Part shown: piece after piece, positions 9,214 to 17,785 of the stretch | How positions within the stretch are numbered: the first letter of the stretch is position 1 | Layout of the letters: each line of letters begins with the position of its first letter | NCBI GenBank assembly: GCA_019510125.1 | Contig: JAEKKX010000018.1 | Location: forward strand, 1 to 64,000 | Origin: Lysobacterales bacterium | Lineage (GTDB): Bacteria > Pseudomonadota > Gammaproteobacteria > Xanthomonadales > Xanthomonadaceae | DNA length: 64,000 nt | Direction of reading: 5' to 3' | The notes under the pieces: generated by a model | What the model was told of the DNA's origin: nothing | What the model saw: only the letters and a program-made list of their open reading frames with translations | Databases searched by the model: none | Made by a program: the position numbers and the translations under genes

Positions 9214-9305
9214 CGGGAAGGCTCCGTGGGGACGGCCGAAGGCGCGGCCGGAAAGAGGAAGTCGAAGCGGCGGGTCGGACGCAGCGGGCCAGTCGAGAAG
9301 CAGGT

Positions 9306-10124
9306 TCAGTCGAGAAACAGGTCCGGCAGCAGCGGCTTCGACGGGTCGACCGCGTAGCCGTCGAGGTCGGACACGCCCGCTTCGCGCAGCACGTCCTCGT
9401 CGATCAGGAAACGGCCGTGGAAACCGGCGGCGGCGCGGGTCAGCACCGCGTGCGCGGCGTCGCCCATGATCTCGGGTTTGCGGCACATGGCGGCGTCGAC
9501 GCCGGGGATCATGTTGATGGCGTCGGTGGCGATCACCGTGCGCGGCCACAGCGCGTTGACCGCCACGCCCTGTGCGCCGAACTCGGCGGCGAGCCCCAGG
9601 GTGACGAAGCTCATGCCCATCTTCGCCAGGGTGTAGCCGGTGTGCGGGCCCCACCATTTCGGGTCCAGCGACGGCGGCGGCGCGAGGGTCAGGATGTGCG
9701 GATTCGGCGCCTGGAGCAGGTGCGGCAGGCAGGCCTGCGCGCACAGGAAGCTGCCGCGGGCGTTGACCTGCTGCATCAGGTCGAAGCGCTTCATCGGCGT
9801 GTCCAGCGCGCCGCGCAGCCAGATCGCGCTGGCGTTGTTGACGAGGATGTCGATCCCGCCGAACGCATCGACCGTCGCCGCGACCGCGGCGCGGACCTCG
9901 TCCTCCTCGCGGATGTCGCACTTCAGCGCCAGCGCGCGGCCGCCGGCCGCTTCGACCGCCGCGGCGGCGCTGTGGATGGTGCCGGGCAGCTTCGGATTGG
10001 GCACCGACGACTTGGCGGCGATGGCGACGTTGGCGCCGTCGCGCGCGGCCCGGAGCGCGATGGCCAGGCCGATCCCGCGCGAGGCGCCGGTGATGAAGAG
10101 GGTCTTGCCGGAGAGTGTGGTCAT
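9306..10124 (-). CDS. short-chain dehydrogenase, HSDL2-like
   Basis: A 272-residue NAD(P)-dependent short-chain dehydrogenase. The cofactor loop TGASRGIG is at 12-19, NNAS at 96-99 and the catalytic YTLAK at 164-168. Overall it resembles the dehydrogenase part of hydroxysteroid dehydrogenase-like protein 2, including KSSVPNPKLPGTI after the second strand and LDPKWWGPHTGYTLAKMGMS. The usual catalytic Ser segment reads LAPPPS, with Ala where relatives have LSPP; Ser152 might substitute. The substrate is unknown. It is probably in one leftward transcript with gloA and argD. Confidence 0.85.
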   Translation of the reverse strand: MTTLSGKTLFITGASRGIGLAIALRAARDGANVAIAAKSSVPNPKLPGTIHSAAAAVEAAGGRALALKCDIREEDEVRAAVAATVDAFGGIDILVNNASAIWLRGALDTPMKRFDLMQQVNARGSFLCAQACLPHLLQAPNPHILTLAPPPSLDPKWWGPHTGYTLAKMGMSFVTLGLAAEFGAQGVAVNALWPRTVIATDAINMIPGVDAAMCRKPEIMGDAAHAVLTRAAAGFHGRFLIDEDVLREAGVSDLDGYAVDPSKPLLPDLFLD

Positions 10125-10146
10125 CGCGGGTCTCGGTGGGGAGGCC

Positions 10147-10806
10147 TCAGGGCTTGGGGCCCTGGCCTTCGTTGTCTTCCCAGTGCAGCACGCGCCGGGT
10201 GATGAAGCGGTATGCCGGCTTGCCGGTGCGGAACCACAGCTCGCGCACCCACGAGGTGCGCTTGAGCAGCCGGCGCTCGACCGGGGTCAGCGCCTCGGGG
10301 CAGTAGGTGCGCTTGTGCTTGAGCAGGTGGCGCAGGTCCTCGCGCGCCAGCAGGCGCATCCAGCGCGAGCGCGGGCGGCCGCAGACGGCCAACTGGAAGT
10401 CGATGATGGCCGGCGTGCCGTCGGCCAGCACCAGCCAGTTGGCCTCCTTGGCCAGGTCGTTGTGGGCGACGCCGCGCCGGTGCAGCGCCAGCAGCCGCCG
10501 GCGCGCCAGCCGGAAATAGGCGACGTCTCCGCGCGGCGGGCGCTGGTACATGGCCGCGCCGTCGAGGTAGCTGCGGTCGAGCCGGCGCCCGTCCCAGCCC
10601 AGCAGTTGCGGCACCGCCTCGGCGCCCAGCGCCCGGCGCAGGCCGCGGGCCTCGCGCCGGGCCAGCCACCAGGCCGGCAGGCGCAGCCACAGCGGCACGT
10701 GGCCCAGGTCGCGGCGCACGAACAGCCCGTCGGCGCCGCGCATCAGCGCGATCCGGCCGAAACTGTCGGACTTCAGCGCCCGCTCTTCGATGGCCTCGGT
10801 GGTCAT
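10147..10806 (-). CDS. small kinase-like protein (RIO/lipopolysaccharide-kinase type)
   Basis: A 219-residue basic protein with a compact kinase-like catalytic segment: HNDLAKEANWL in place of the HxDxxxxN loop, and IIDFQLA in place of the DFG loop. The N-lobe is short. It resembles RIO-like or lipopolysaccharide-core-kinase-like proteins found in proteobacteria; the substrate is unknown. The start at 10806 is the first ATG giving the family-like N-terminus; long in-frame extensions upstream are antisense to the DedA-type gene and are rejected. It is divergent from that gene with 87 bases between them. Confidence 0.72.
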   Translation of the reverse strand: MTTEAIEERALKSDSFGRIALMRGADGLFVRRDLGHVPLWLRLPAWWLARREARGLRRALGAEAVPQLLGWDGRRLDRSYLDGAAMYQRPPRGDVAYFRLARRRLLALHRRGVAHNDLAKEANWLVLADGTPAIIDFQLAVCGRPRSRWMRLLAREDLRHLLKHKRTYCPEALTPVERRLLKRTSWVRELWFRTGKPAYRFITRRVLHWEDNEGQGPKP

Positions 10807-10893
10807 CCGCCGATTGTAAGGACCCCGGGCCCGCGCGGGGCCTGCGAATCGCACGGTGGGAGACCGGTCACGCCAGCCTGCGATAATGCGCCG

Positions 10894-12897
10894 ATGATGA
10901 GCACCTGGCTGGACGCCCTGACCCAATGGATCGTCGCGCACCGCGTGGCCGCGGGCGGCGTGATCTTCCTGATCGCCTTCTGCGACGCGCTGGCGGTGGT
11001 CGGGATCGTGGTGCCGGCGCTGCCGCTGCTGTTCGCGGTCGGCACGATGATCGGCCTGGGCCACCTCGACGGCCCCTACGCACTGGTCTGCGCCGCGCTC
11101 GGCGCGTTCGCCGGCGACGGCCTGAGCTACTGGCTCGGCCATCGCTGGGGCCCGTCGATGCGCGACCACTGGCTGTTCCGGCGCTACCCGCAGTTCATCG
11201 ACCGCGGCGAGGCGCTGTTCAAGCGCCACGGCACCAAGGGCATCCTGATCGCGCGTTTCGTCGGCGCGGTGCGGCCGTTCGTGCCGGCGATCGCGGGCAT
11301 GCTGCGGCTGCCGCTGAAGCGCTACGCGCCGGCCAGCCTGCTGGCCTGCCTGCTGTGGGCGGGCAGCTTCCTCGCGCCGGGCTGGGTGTTCGGGGCCTCC
11401 TACGACGCCGTCGCCGCGGTCGCCGACCGGCTCGCGCTGGTGCTGCTGGCGCTGCTGGCGGTGCTGGCGCTGGTCTGGGCGATCGTGCTCTACACCTGGC
11501 GCTGGTTCGCCGACCACGCCGACCGCCTGCTCGCCCGCGCCCTGCGCTGGGTGCATGCGCATCCGCGCCTGTCGCGCTACGCCGCGCCGCTGATCCAGCC
11601 CAACCGCCCCGAATCCGCCGCGCTGGGGATGCTCGCCGCCTGCCTGATCCTGCTCGGCTGGGCCTGGTTCGCGCTGCTCGGCGCGCTGATCGCGCAGGGC
11701 GGCCCGCTGGCGCTGGACCGGGCGGTGCAGTCGGCGATGGTCCGGCTGCGCAATCCGCTGGCCGACCACCTGCTGGCCGCGCTCGCCTCGATCGGCGACG
11801 CCGCGGTGCTGCTGCCGGCGATGGCGGCGACCCTGGCCTGGCTGCTGTGGCGCCGGCGCCTGGCCGCGGCCGTGCACTGGCTGGCGGCGGTGGCCTTCGG
11901 GATGGTGTTCGCCGCGGTGCTGGGGCTGTCGGGCGACGCCCCGGCGACGTATGCCGATTTCGGCTCGCCAGTGACCATGACCACGATCGTGCTCGGCTTC
12001 TTCGCGGTGCTGATCGCGCGCGAACTGCCAGGACGGCGCCGGGTCTGGCCGTACCTGTTGGCCGGCGCGGTGGTCGCCCTGCTCGGCTTCGCCCGGCTGT
12101 ACTTCGGCGCGGAACGGCCGAGCGACCTCGTCGCCGGCGCCCTGTTCGGCCTGCTCTGGCTGCTGGTGCTGGGGATCGGCTACCGGCGGCACGTCGCGCG
12201 CTCGTTCTGGATCCGGCCGGTGGCGCTGATCTTCTATGTCGGCTTCGCGCTGGCGGCCGCGTGGCACGCGCCGCGGTCGATCGACCCGGTGCTGGTGCGC
12301 TACGCCGCCCCGCCGCCGTCCCGGATCCTCGACGAGGATGCCTGGTGGGCGCGCGACTGGGCGACGCTGCCCGCGCATCGCGACGAACGCGACGGCGCGC
12401 GGCGCTGGCGGCTGGACCTGCAGATCGCCGGGCCGCTGGACGCGGTGCGCGCGCGGCTCGAAGCCCGCGGCTGGCGCGTACAGCCGCAGGCGACCTGGAC
12501 GACGACGCTCGGCCTGCTCGATGGCGAACGCCCGCCGTCGCGGCAGCCGGTGCTGCCGGCGACCCTGGACACCGAGGCCGAGGCGCTGCTGATGCGGCGT
12601 CGCGGCGCCGGGCCGGACGAACTGCTGGTGCTGCGCCTGTGGCGGGCGCCGGCGCGGCTGGCCGACGGACGCCCGCTGTGGATCGGCACCGCGCAGACCC
12701 TGCATTTCGTGCGGCCGCTGCCGGCCATCGCGCTGTGGCGGCCGGAAGCGGACGATCCGGGACATGCGCAGGCCCGCGTGCGCGAGGCCCTCGCCGGCCT
12801 GCCGCTGGCCGAATCGCCGCATCCCGACGGCGGCGCGCCGGTGCTCCGGGTGCGCATCGCCCGCCCCGAAGAGGCGCTGCTCCCGGCCCTCAACTGA
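10894..12897 (+). CDS. DedA-PAP2-LssY fusion membrane protein
   Basis: A 667-residue polytopic membrane protein with three parts. Residues of about 1-215 are a DedA/SNARE-associated (VTT) domain with the ARFVGAVRPFVPAIAGM motif. Residues of about 235-450 are a PAP2-type phosphatase region with several helices; its second signature is weak (LYFGAERPSDLVAGALFG keeps the R/P-S-D part). The last 190 residues resemble the soluble LssY C-terminal domain. DedA and PAP2 proteins handle lipid carriers such as undecaprenyl phosphate or phosphatidic acid. The start is the first of two adjacent ATGs at 10894. Its 3' end overlaps the convergent Lon-like gene by 8 bases. Confidence 0.85.
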   Translation: MMSTWLDALTQWIVAHRVAAGGVIFLIAFCDALAVVGIVVPALPLLFAVGTMIGLGHLDGPYALVCAALGAFAGDGLSYWLGHRWGPSMRDHWLFRRYPQFIDRGEALFKRHGTKGILIARFVGAVRPFVPAIAGMLRLPLKRYAPASLLACLLWAGSFLAPGWVFGASYDAVAAVADRLALVLLALLAVLALVWAIVLYTWRWFADHADRLLARALRWVHAHPRLSRYAAPLIQPNRPESAALGMLAACLILLGWAWFALLGALIAQGGPLALDRAVQSAMVRLRNPLADHLLAALASIGDAAVLLPAMAATLAWLLWRRRLAAAVHWLAAVAFGMVFAAVLGLSGDAPATYADFGSPVTMTTIVLGFFAVLIARELPGRRRVWPYLLAGAVVALLGFARLYFGAERPSDLVAGALFGLLWLLVLGIGYRRHVARSFWIRPVALIFYVGFALAAAWHAPRSIDPVLVRYAAPPPSRILDEDAWWARDWATLPAHRDERDGARRWRLDLQIAGPLDAVRARLEARGWRVQPQATWTTTLGLLDGERPPSRQPVLPATLDTEAEALLMRRRGAGPDELLVLRLWRAPARLADGRPLWIGTAQTLHFVRPLPAIALWRPEADDPGHAQARVREALAGLPLAESPHPDGGAPVLRVRIARPEEALLPALN

Positions 12898-13474
12898 TCG
12901 CGACGATCAGCCGGTCCAGGCGCGCGTGGGGGTCGTCTTCCTGCAGCAGCGACTGGCGCACGGCGTCGTCCAGCGTCAGCAGTTCGGCGAGCCGCCAGCC
13001 GACCCACGCCGCGTCGTCGAAACGGCCCTGCGGGATGTCGATCGCGCCGGTGCGCTCCAGCGTCTGCCGCAGCACATCGCCGAGCAGCGCGTGCTCGGGG
13101 CGCAGCGGATCGTCGGGATCGGGCGCGCACCAGTCGACCTCGCCGAGGATCAGCCCGTCCGCGCGCACCCGCGTGCGCCGCACCCGGAAGCGGCGCGCGC
13201 CGCGCACCCGCAGCGCGAGCAGGCCCTCGGGCGTGGTGTCGAAATCCTCGATCCGCGCCTCGGTCCCGACCGCCGCCGGCGTCGCCGGCGCGCCGGCCTC
13301 CTCGCCCGCGAGGATCAGGCACACGCCGAAGCCGCTGCCGCTGCGCCCGCACTCGCGGACCATGTCAAGGTAGCGGGTCTCGAAGATGCGCAGGCCGAGC
13401 GCGCCGCCGGGCACCAGCACGGTGCGCAGCGGGAACAGCGGCAGCGATGGTGGCGGCATGTCGAGGTCGCTCAC
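12890..13474 (-). CDS. Lon substrate-binding-domain protein
   Basis: A 194-residue protein consisting only of the N-terminal substrate-binding domain of Lon protease (LON_substr_bdg / PUA-like). It opens with LPLFPLRTVLVPGGALGLRIFE(T)RY, the hallmark of the domain, followed by GFGVCLI and the strand-rich DFDTTPEGLLALRVRGARRFRV part. There is no ATPase or protease domain. Stand-alone versions are common and their function is unclear. Convergent with the DedA-type gene and followed upstream by the DUF4279-like gene, whose stop overlaps its start. Confidence 0.88.
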   Translation of the reverse strand: MSDLDMPPPSLPLFPLRTVLVPGGALGLRIFETRYLDMVRECGRSGSGFGVCLILAGEEAGAPATPAAVGTEARIEDFDTTPEGLLALRVRGARRFRVRRTRVRADGLILGEVDWCAPDPDDPLRPEHALLGDVLRQTLERTGAIDIPQGRFDDAAWVGWRLAELLTLDDAVRQSLLQEDDPHARLDRLIVAIS

Positions 13475-13965
13475 GGCAGCGCGCCTTCGCCGGCGCCCTC
13501 GCCCGCCGTGGCCGCCACGTCGAGCCGTTCCGGGTCTTCGCTTCCATGCTCGCTTCGATACCCGTACACATCGAAACCCAGCGACAGGTGCAGATCGCCG
13601 CAGGCGCGTTGCAAGGCCGGCGACAAGTCGAAACCGCAGTCGAAGGCCTCGGGGAAGAAGCCGATGAAGAACTCGGCCCGGCCGCCTTCCGCGGCGATGG
13701 CCTCGAACAGCGCGCGATGCGGCGACAGGTCCCGCACGCGCGCCGCCAGGAACGCGGCCACGTCCAGCGCCGGGTCGTGACCCATGACGTGATACCAGTA
13801 CGCGGTCTTCGCGATCGCCGGCAGCGTGCGGCCTCTGCGGACGCGCGGCTGCCCGACGACATCGACCCCGTCCGGCGGCAGGCCGAGCGCCGCGGTGAAT
13901 CGATCGGGGTGCGCGTGCGGATGCCGGATCCGCAGCGACACCGTGTAGCGGTAACCGTCGATCAT
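13471..13965 (-). CDS. DUF4279-like protein
   Basis: A 164-residue protein that resembles the DUF4279 family: it begins with YRYTVSLRIRHPHAHPDRFTAALGLPPD and ends with a FFPEAFDCGFDLSP segment. No catalytic motif is evident. I chose the ATG at 13965 because it places the family start a few residues in; a GTG at 14001 that overlaps the mpl stop (GTGA) is a real alternative and would add 12 residues. It sits between mpl and the Lon-domain gene with overlaps on both sides, so the three are likely one operon. Confidence 0.7.
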   Translation of the reverse strand: MIDGYRYTVSLRIRHPHAHPDRFTAALGLPPDGVDVVGQPRVRRGRTLPAIAKTAYWYHVMGHDPALDVAAFLAARVRDLSPHRALFEAIAAEGGRAEFFIGFFPEAFDCGFDLSPALQRACGDLHLSLGFDVYGYRSEHGSEDPERLDVAATAGEGAGEGALP

Positions 13966-13997
13966 CCCGGGCACGCCGGCCTGCGTCGCCGCCGGCG

Positions 13998-15377
13998 TCA
14001 CTCGGCCAGCCGCGCCAGGAACCTGCGCGGTGCGCCGTCGAAGCCGCCGTTGGACATGAACACCACGTGGTCGCCCTCGCGCGCGAGCGCGCGCAGCGTC
14101 GCGATCAGCGAATCGGCGGTCGGCGCGGTGCGCGCCTCGCCGCGCACGTGCGCCATCACCTTCGCCGCATCCCACGACAGCTCCGGACGGTGCAGGAACA
14201 CCACCGCGTCGGCGGCGTCCAGCGACGGCGCCAGCGCGTCGGCATGCGCGCCGAGCCGCATCGAGTTGCTGCGCGGCTCCATCGCGACCACGATCCGCGC
14301 CGTGCCGACCTTCGCGCGCAGGCCTTCCAGCGTGGTGCGGATCGCGGTCGGGTGGTGCGCGAAATCGTCGTAGACGGTAACGCCGTGCGCGGCGCCGATC
14401 ACTTCCAGCCGGCGCTTGACGCTGCGGAACGCCGCCAGCGCGGGCATCACCTGCGCCGGCTCGACGCCGACCGCCGCGCACGCGGCCAGCGCGGCGAGGC
14501 CGTTGAGCACGTTGTGCAGGCCGAGCATCGGCCAGCGCACGTCGCCGAGGTGTTCGCCCGCGCGGTAGACCGCGAACGCGCTGCCGTCGGCTTCGATCAG
14601 CCGCGCGCCCCAGTGGAAGGCGTCGTCGGCCATCCCCTCGCGCAGCAGGCCGAAGCGTTCCACCGGCGTCCAGCAGCCCATCGCCAGCACTTCGTCCAGG
14701 CGCGCATCCTCGCCGTTGACGATCAGCCGGCCGCGACCGGGCACGGTGCGCACCAGATGGTGGAACTGGCGCTGGATCGCGGCCACGTCGGGAAAGATGT
14801 CGGCGTGGTCGTATTCGAGGTTGTTGAGGATCGCCACCAGCGGCCGGTAGTGGACGAACTTGCTGCGCTTGTCGAAGAACGCGGTGTCGTACTCGTCGGC
14901 CTCGACCACGAATTCGCGGCCGCTGCCCAGGCGCGCGGACACGCCGAAATCCTCGGCCACGCCGCCGATCAGGAATCCCGGATCGCGCCCGGCGCGGTCG
15001 AGCAGGAAACCGAGGATCGTCGTCGTCGTGGTCTTGCCGTGGGTGCCGGCGACCGCCAGCGTGTCGCGCCCCGGCAGCACGTACTCGCGCAGCCATGCCG
15101 CGCCGGAGGTGTAGTGCAGCCCGCGATCGAGCACGTACTCCACCGCAGGGTTGCCGCGCGAGAGCGCATTTCCGATGACGATCTCGTCGCAGTCGGGGGA
15201 AATGTTCTCCGGCGTGTAGCCCTGCCGCAACGCGATGCCGAGCGATTCGAGCTGGGTGGACATCGGTGGATACACCGACTGGTCGCTGCCTTCGACCGTA
15301 TGGCCGCGCTCGCGCGCGAGCGCGGCGACGCCGCCCATGAACGTGCCGCAGATGCCGAGGATGTGGAGTTTGCTCAT
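13998..15377 (-). CDS. mpl: UDP-N-acetylmuramate:L-Ala-gamma-D-Glu-meso-DAP ligase
   Basis: A 459-residue Mur-ligase family enzyme for peptidoglycan recycling: it attaches the recovered tripeptide to UDP-MurNAc in the cytoplasm. Evidence: an N-terminal Rossmann-like MSKLHILGICGTFMGG (the Mpl-specific start; MurC differs), the ATP loop GTHGKTTTT at 111-119, EADEYDTAFFDKRSKFVHY and NNLEYDHADIF, then HHPTAIR(T)T near the C-terminal domain. The length fits Mpl (about 450-460). It is divergent from the secreted protease gene; about 200 bases separate them. Confidence 0.95.
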   Translation of the reverse strand: MSKLHILGICGTFMGGVAALARERGHTVEGSDQSVYPPMSTQLESLGIALRQGYTPENISPDCDEIVIGNALSRGNPAVEYVLDRGLHYTSGAAWLREYVLPGRDTLAVAGTHGKTTTTTILGFLLDRAGRDPGFLIGGVAEDFGVSARLGSGREFVVEADEYDTAFFDKRSKFVHYRPLVAILNNLEYDHADIFPDVAAIQRQFHHLVRTVPGRGRLIVNGEDARLDEVLAMGCWTPVERFGLLREGMADDAFHWGARLIEADGSAFAVYRAGEHLGDVRWPMLGLHNVLNGLAALAACAAVGVEPAQVMPALAAFRSVKRRLEVIGAAHGVTVYDDFAHHPTAIRTTLEGLRAKVGTARIVVAMEPRSNSMRLGAHADALAPSLDAADAVVFLHRPELSWDAAKVMAHVRGEARTAPTADSLIATLRALAREGDHVVFMSNGGFDGAPRRFLARLAE

Positions 15378-15577
15378 GGCGCGATTGTCGCCGATTTCGG
15401 GTTCCGGTTGCGCGACCCGTGGTGCGCCGCAACAGCCGTGTTACGGTCCGATGCGGGCCCCCCCGCACGCATGGCCCGCGACTCGCAAGTCCATCCTGGC
15501 GCGACTCGCACATCCACTCAGCGGCCGTGTAGATGCCGGCCACGCAAGCTGAAACGCACCAAAGGAGTTACCAAGGA

Positions 15578-16777
15578 ATGCGCATGACACTTTCCAAAGC
15601 ACATCTCGCGATGATCCCGCTCGCACTGGCGACCACGTTCGCCCTTGCCCCGGCGATCGCAGCGGATGTGGATCCCACGCTCAAGGCCGCGATGCAGCGC
15701 GACCTCGGCCTGTCCGAGCGGGAACTGGGACAGTACGTCCGCACCGAAAAACTCGCCCAGCAGCAGGAAAAGGCGATGGAACGGCAGCTCGGCCGCAACT
15801 ACGCCGGGAGCTGGATCGAACGCCAGGCCAACGGCTCGTTCAAGTACGTGGTCGCCTCCACCTCCGTCCGCGGGATCCGGGCCGCCGGCGTCGAATCGCG
15901 CCAGGCGCGCTACAGCCTGCGTTCGCTGAACGATGCGAAGGGACAACTGGACATGATGCTCGCGCAGGGCGCGCGCACGCCGAAGCAGGTGTACGGCTGG
16001 TACGTGGACGTGCCCAACAACAGCGTGGTGGTCAGCGTGGCCCGCGGCGGCGAACAGGCCGCCATCGACTTCGTCGCGGCCAGCGGCCTGGACGCGCGCA
16101 CCGTGCGCTTCGAAACCGCCGACGAGCAGCCGAGCCTGCGGATGGACGTCTACGGCGGCTACGGCATCCTGCGCAATCCCGGCGACGGCTACCTGTACGC
16201 CTGCTCGGTCGGGTTCTCGGTCACCCAGAACGGCAACCCGGGCTTCGCGACCGCCGGCCACTGCGGCAACGCCGGCGAAGTCACCTACTACGAACCCTCG
16301 CAGTGGACCCTGGGCGTGCGGCTCGGCACCTACGCCGCCTCGAACTTCCCGGCGCCCGGCCAGACCGGCCCCGACCGCGCCTGGGTCCGGCTGGACGCCG
16401 GCCACGTCGCGCGCCCGATCGTCGAGGGCTACACCAGCGCCGACGTCACCGTGCGCGGCAGCACCGAAGCGGCCATCGGCGCCGCCGTCTGCCGTTCCGG
16501 CCGCACCACCAAGTGGCGCTGCGGCCTGATCGAAGCCAAGAACCAGACCGTCAACTACAGCACCGGCGAAACGATCCTCAACCTGACCCGCACCACCGCC
16601 TGCTCCGAAGGCGGCGATTCGGGCGGTTCGTTCATCACCTCGCCCGGCCAGGCCCAGGGCGTGCTGTCCGGTGGCAGCGGTAGCTGCAAGGGCAACGGCC
16701 GTCGCGGCCGCAGCTACTTCCAGCCGATCAACCCGCTGCTGCAGGCCTACAACCTGAACCTGGTCACCAGCCCCTGA
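15578..16777 (+). CDS. secreted serine protease, alpha-lytic / streptogrisin type (S1)
   Basis: A 399-residue pre-pro-protease. Residues 1-28 are a signal peptide ending near APAIAA. Residues of about 30-188 form the folding-chaperone pro-region seen in alpha-lytic protease. The mature enzyme (about 189-399) has the chymotrypsin-fold triad His228 (ATAGHCG), Asp266 (GPDRAW) and Ser348 (EGGDSGGS), and three Cys pairs at 209/229, 305/315 and 342/370 that match the alpha-lytic disulfides. AAAGGAG lies 11 bases before the ATG at 15578; an AAGGA also suits the in-frame ATG at 15584, two residues later. A strong terminator follows. It is presumably a bacteriolytic or nutritional exoenzyme. Confidence 0.94.
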   Translation: MRMTLSKAHLAMIPLALATTFALAPAIAADVDPTLKAAMQRDLGLSERELGQYVRTEKLAQQQEKAMERQLGRNYAGSWIERQANGSFKYVVASTSVRGIRAAGVESRQARYSLRSLNDAKGQLDMMLAQGARTPKQVYGWYVDVPNNSVVVSVARGGEQAAIDFVAASGLDARTVRFETADEQPSLRMDVYGGYGILRNPGDGYLYACSVGFSVTQNGNPGFATAGHCGNAGEVTYYEPSQWTLGVRLGTYAASNFPAPGQTGPDRAWVRLDAGHVARPIVEGYTSADVTVRGSTEAAIGAAVCRSGRTTKWRCGLIEAKNQTVNYSTGETILNLTRTTACSEGGDSGGSFITSPGQAQGVLSGGSGSCKGNGRRGRSYFQPINPLLQAYNLNLVTSP

Positions 16778-16786
16778 CCGACGGCG

Positions 16787-16863
16787 CACGGCCCGCGGAC
16801 GCCACGGCGTTCGCGGGCCGTGTGGGTCACCGAACGCCCCGCGAGGGGCGTTCTTCTTTTTTT
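16787..16863 (+). terminator. hairpin plus intrinsic terminator of the S1 protease gene
   Basis: Two stems follow the protease stop. The first pairs 16787-16797 with 16812-16822 (11 bp). The second pairs GAACGCCCC at 16832-16840 with GGGGCGTTC at 16845-16853, loop GCGA, and is followed by a T-rich run to 16863. The second is a textbook intrinsic terminator for the rightward transcript. The gap to adk holds nothing else I can name. Confidence 0.92.
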
Positions 16864-16979
16864 AGTCAGGTCGCCAAGGATGTGCGCGGCCGGCATGCGC
16901 GCCGCGGCGCACGGTGCGCGACGGGCCGTTCTCGGTATCGGGTCGGCGACGATCGATCCGCGGTCGCGCGGGACGCGGC

Positions 16980-17558
16980 TCAGCCGACGTCCACGCCCAC
17001 CGAAATCGCTTCGACGATGCGGTTGAACACGTCGTCCATCGTGCCCTCGCCGTCGACGACCTTGAGCAGGCCGCGCTGGCGGTAGAAATCGACCACCGGC
17101 GCGGTGACGTCGTTGTAGACGGCGAGGCGGTTGCGGACGGCTTCGGGCGTATCGTCCTGGCGGCCCTGTTCGCGGGCGCGGCCGGCGATGCGTTCGACCA
17201 GCAGTTCGGTGTCCACGTCGAGCTGCACCGCGTGTTCGATCTGCTGGCCGATGCGGCCCAGCAACTGGCCCAGCGCGTCGGCCTGGGCGAGGTTGCGCGG
17301 GTAGCCGTCGAGGATGAAGCCCTGGGCGACGTCGGGACGGGAGAGGCGGTCTTCGAGCATGCCGAGCAGGATCGCGTCCGACACCAGGTCGCCGCGCGCC
17401 ATCACTTCCTTCGCCTGCAGGCCGAGGGCCGAACCGGCGGCGACTTCGGCGCGCAGCAGGTCGCCGGTGGAAATGTGCGGGACCTGCAGGTGGTCCTTCA
17501 GCCGCACCGCCTGGGTGCCCTTGCCCGATCCCGGGGCGCCGAGAAGAACGAGTCGCAT
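16980..17558 (-). CDS. adk: adenylate kinase, short type
   Basis: A 192-residue enzyme that equilibrates ATP + AMP with two ADP. The P-loop GAPGSGKGTQ starts at residue 7, the AMP-site STGDLLR is at 30-36 and the DGYPRN segment at 84-89. The LID (around 126-137) is short and has no zinc Cys, so this is the short-type enzyme seen in xanthomonads. The ATG at 17558 gives the canonical MRLVLLGAPG start, with GGAG about ten bases upstream (CTGGAGCAAGCG). Upstream in-frame ATGs would only add a low-complexity leader. It is divergent from pfp. Confidence 0.96.
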   Translation of the reverse strand: MRLVLLGAPGSGKGTQAVRLKDHLQVPHISTGDLLRAEVAAGSALGLQAKEVMARGDLVSDAILLGMLEDRLSRPDVAQGFILDGYPRNLAQADALGQLLGRIGQQIEHAVQLDVDTELLVERIAGRAREQGRQDDTPEAVRNRLAVYNDVTAPVVDFYRQRGLLKVVDGEGTMDDVFNRIVEAISVGVDVG

Positions 17559-17785
17559 CGCTTGCTCCAGAGACATATATAAGGAATACGGGCCCGGGCG
17601 CGGAGGCCGCCGGCAGGCCATGACGGCCCAGCTTAACCGCTCGCCGCGCCCGGCCCAACCATCTACGACCAAAATCGCAGCGGTCCGCCGCCGGAAGGCC
17701 GCGGGTCGGGTCGAAGGCCGCGAACCGTTAGACTGTGGCCCCGCGCCGGCCCGGCCGGCGCCCTACCCTTCAGCGACCCAGACCC

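Noticed and set aside
17559-17785. Promoters for adk and pfp in the divergent gap
   Set aside because: A TATATA patch near 17575 and a TTAGACT near 17727 look like -10 boxes, but neither has a -35 box at a proper distance, so no feature is claimed.
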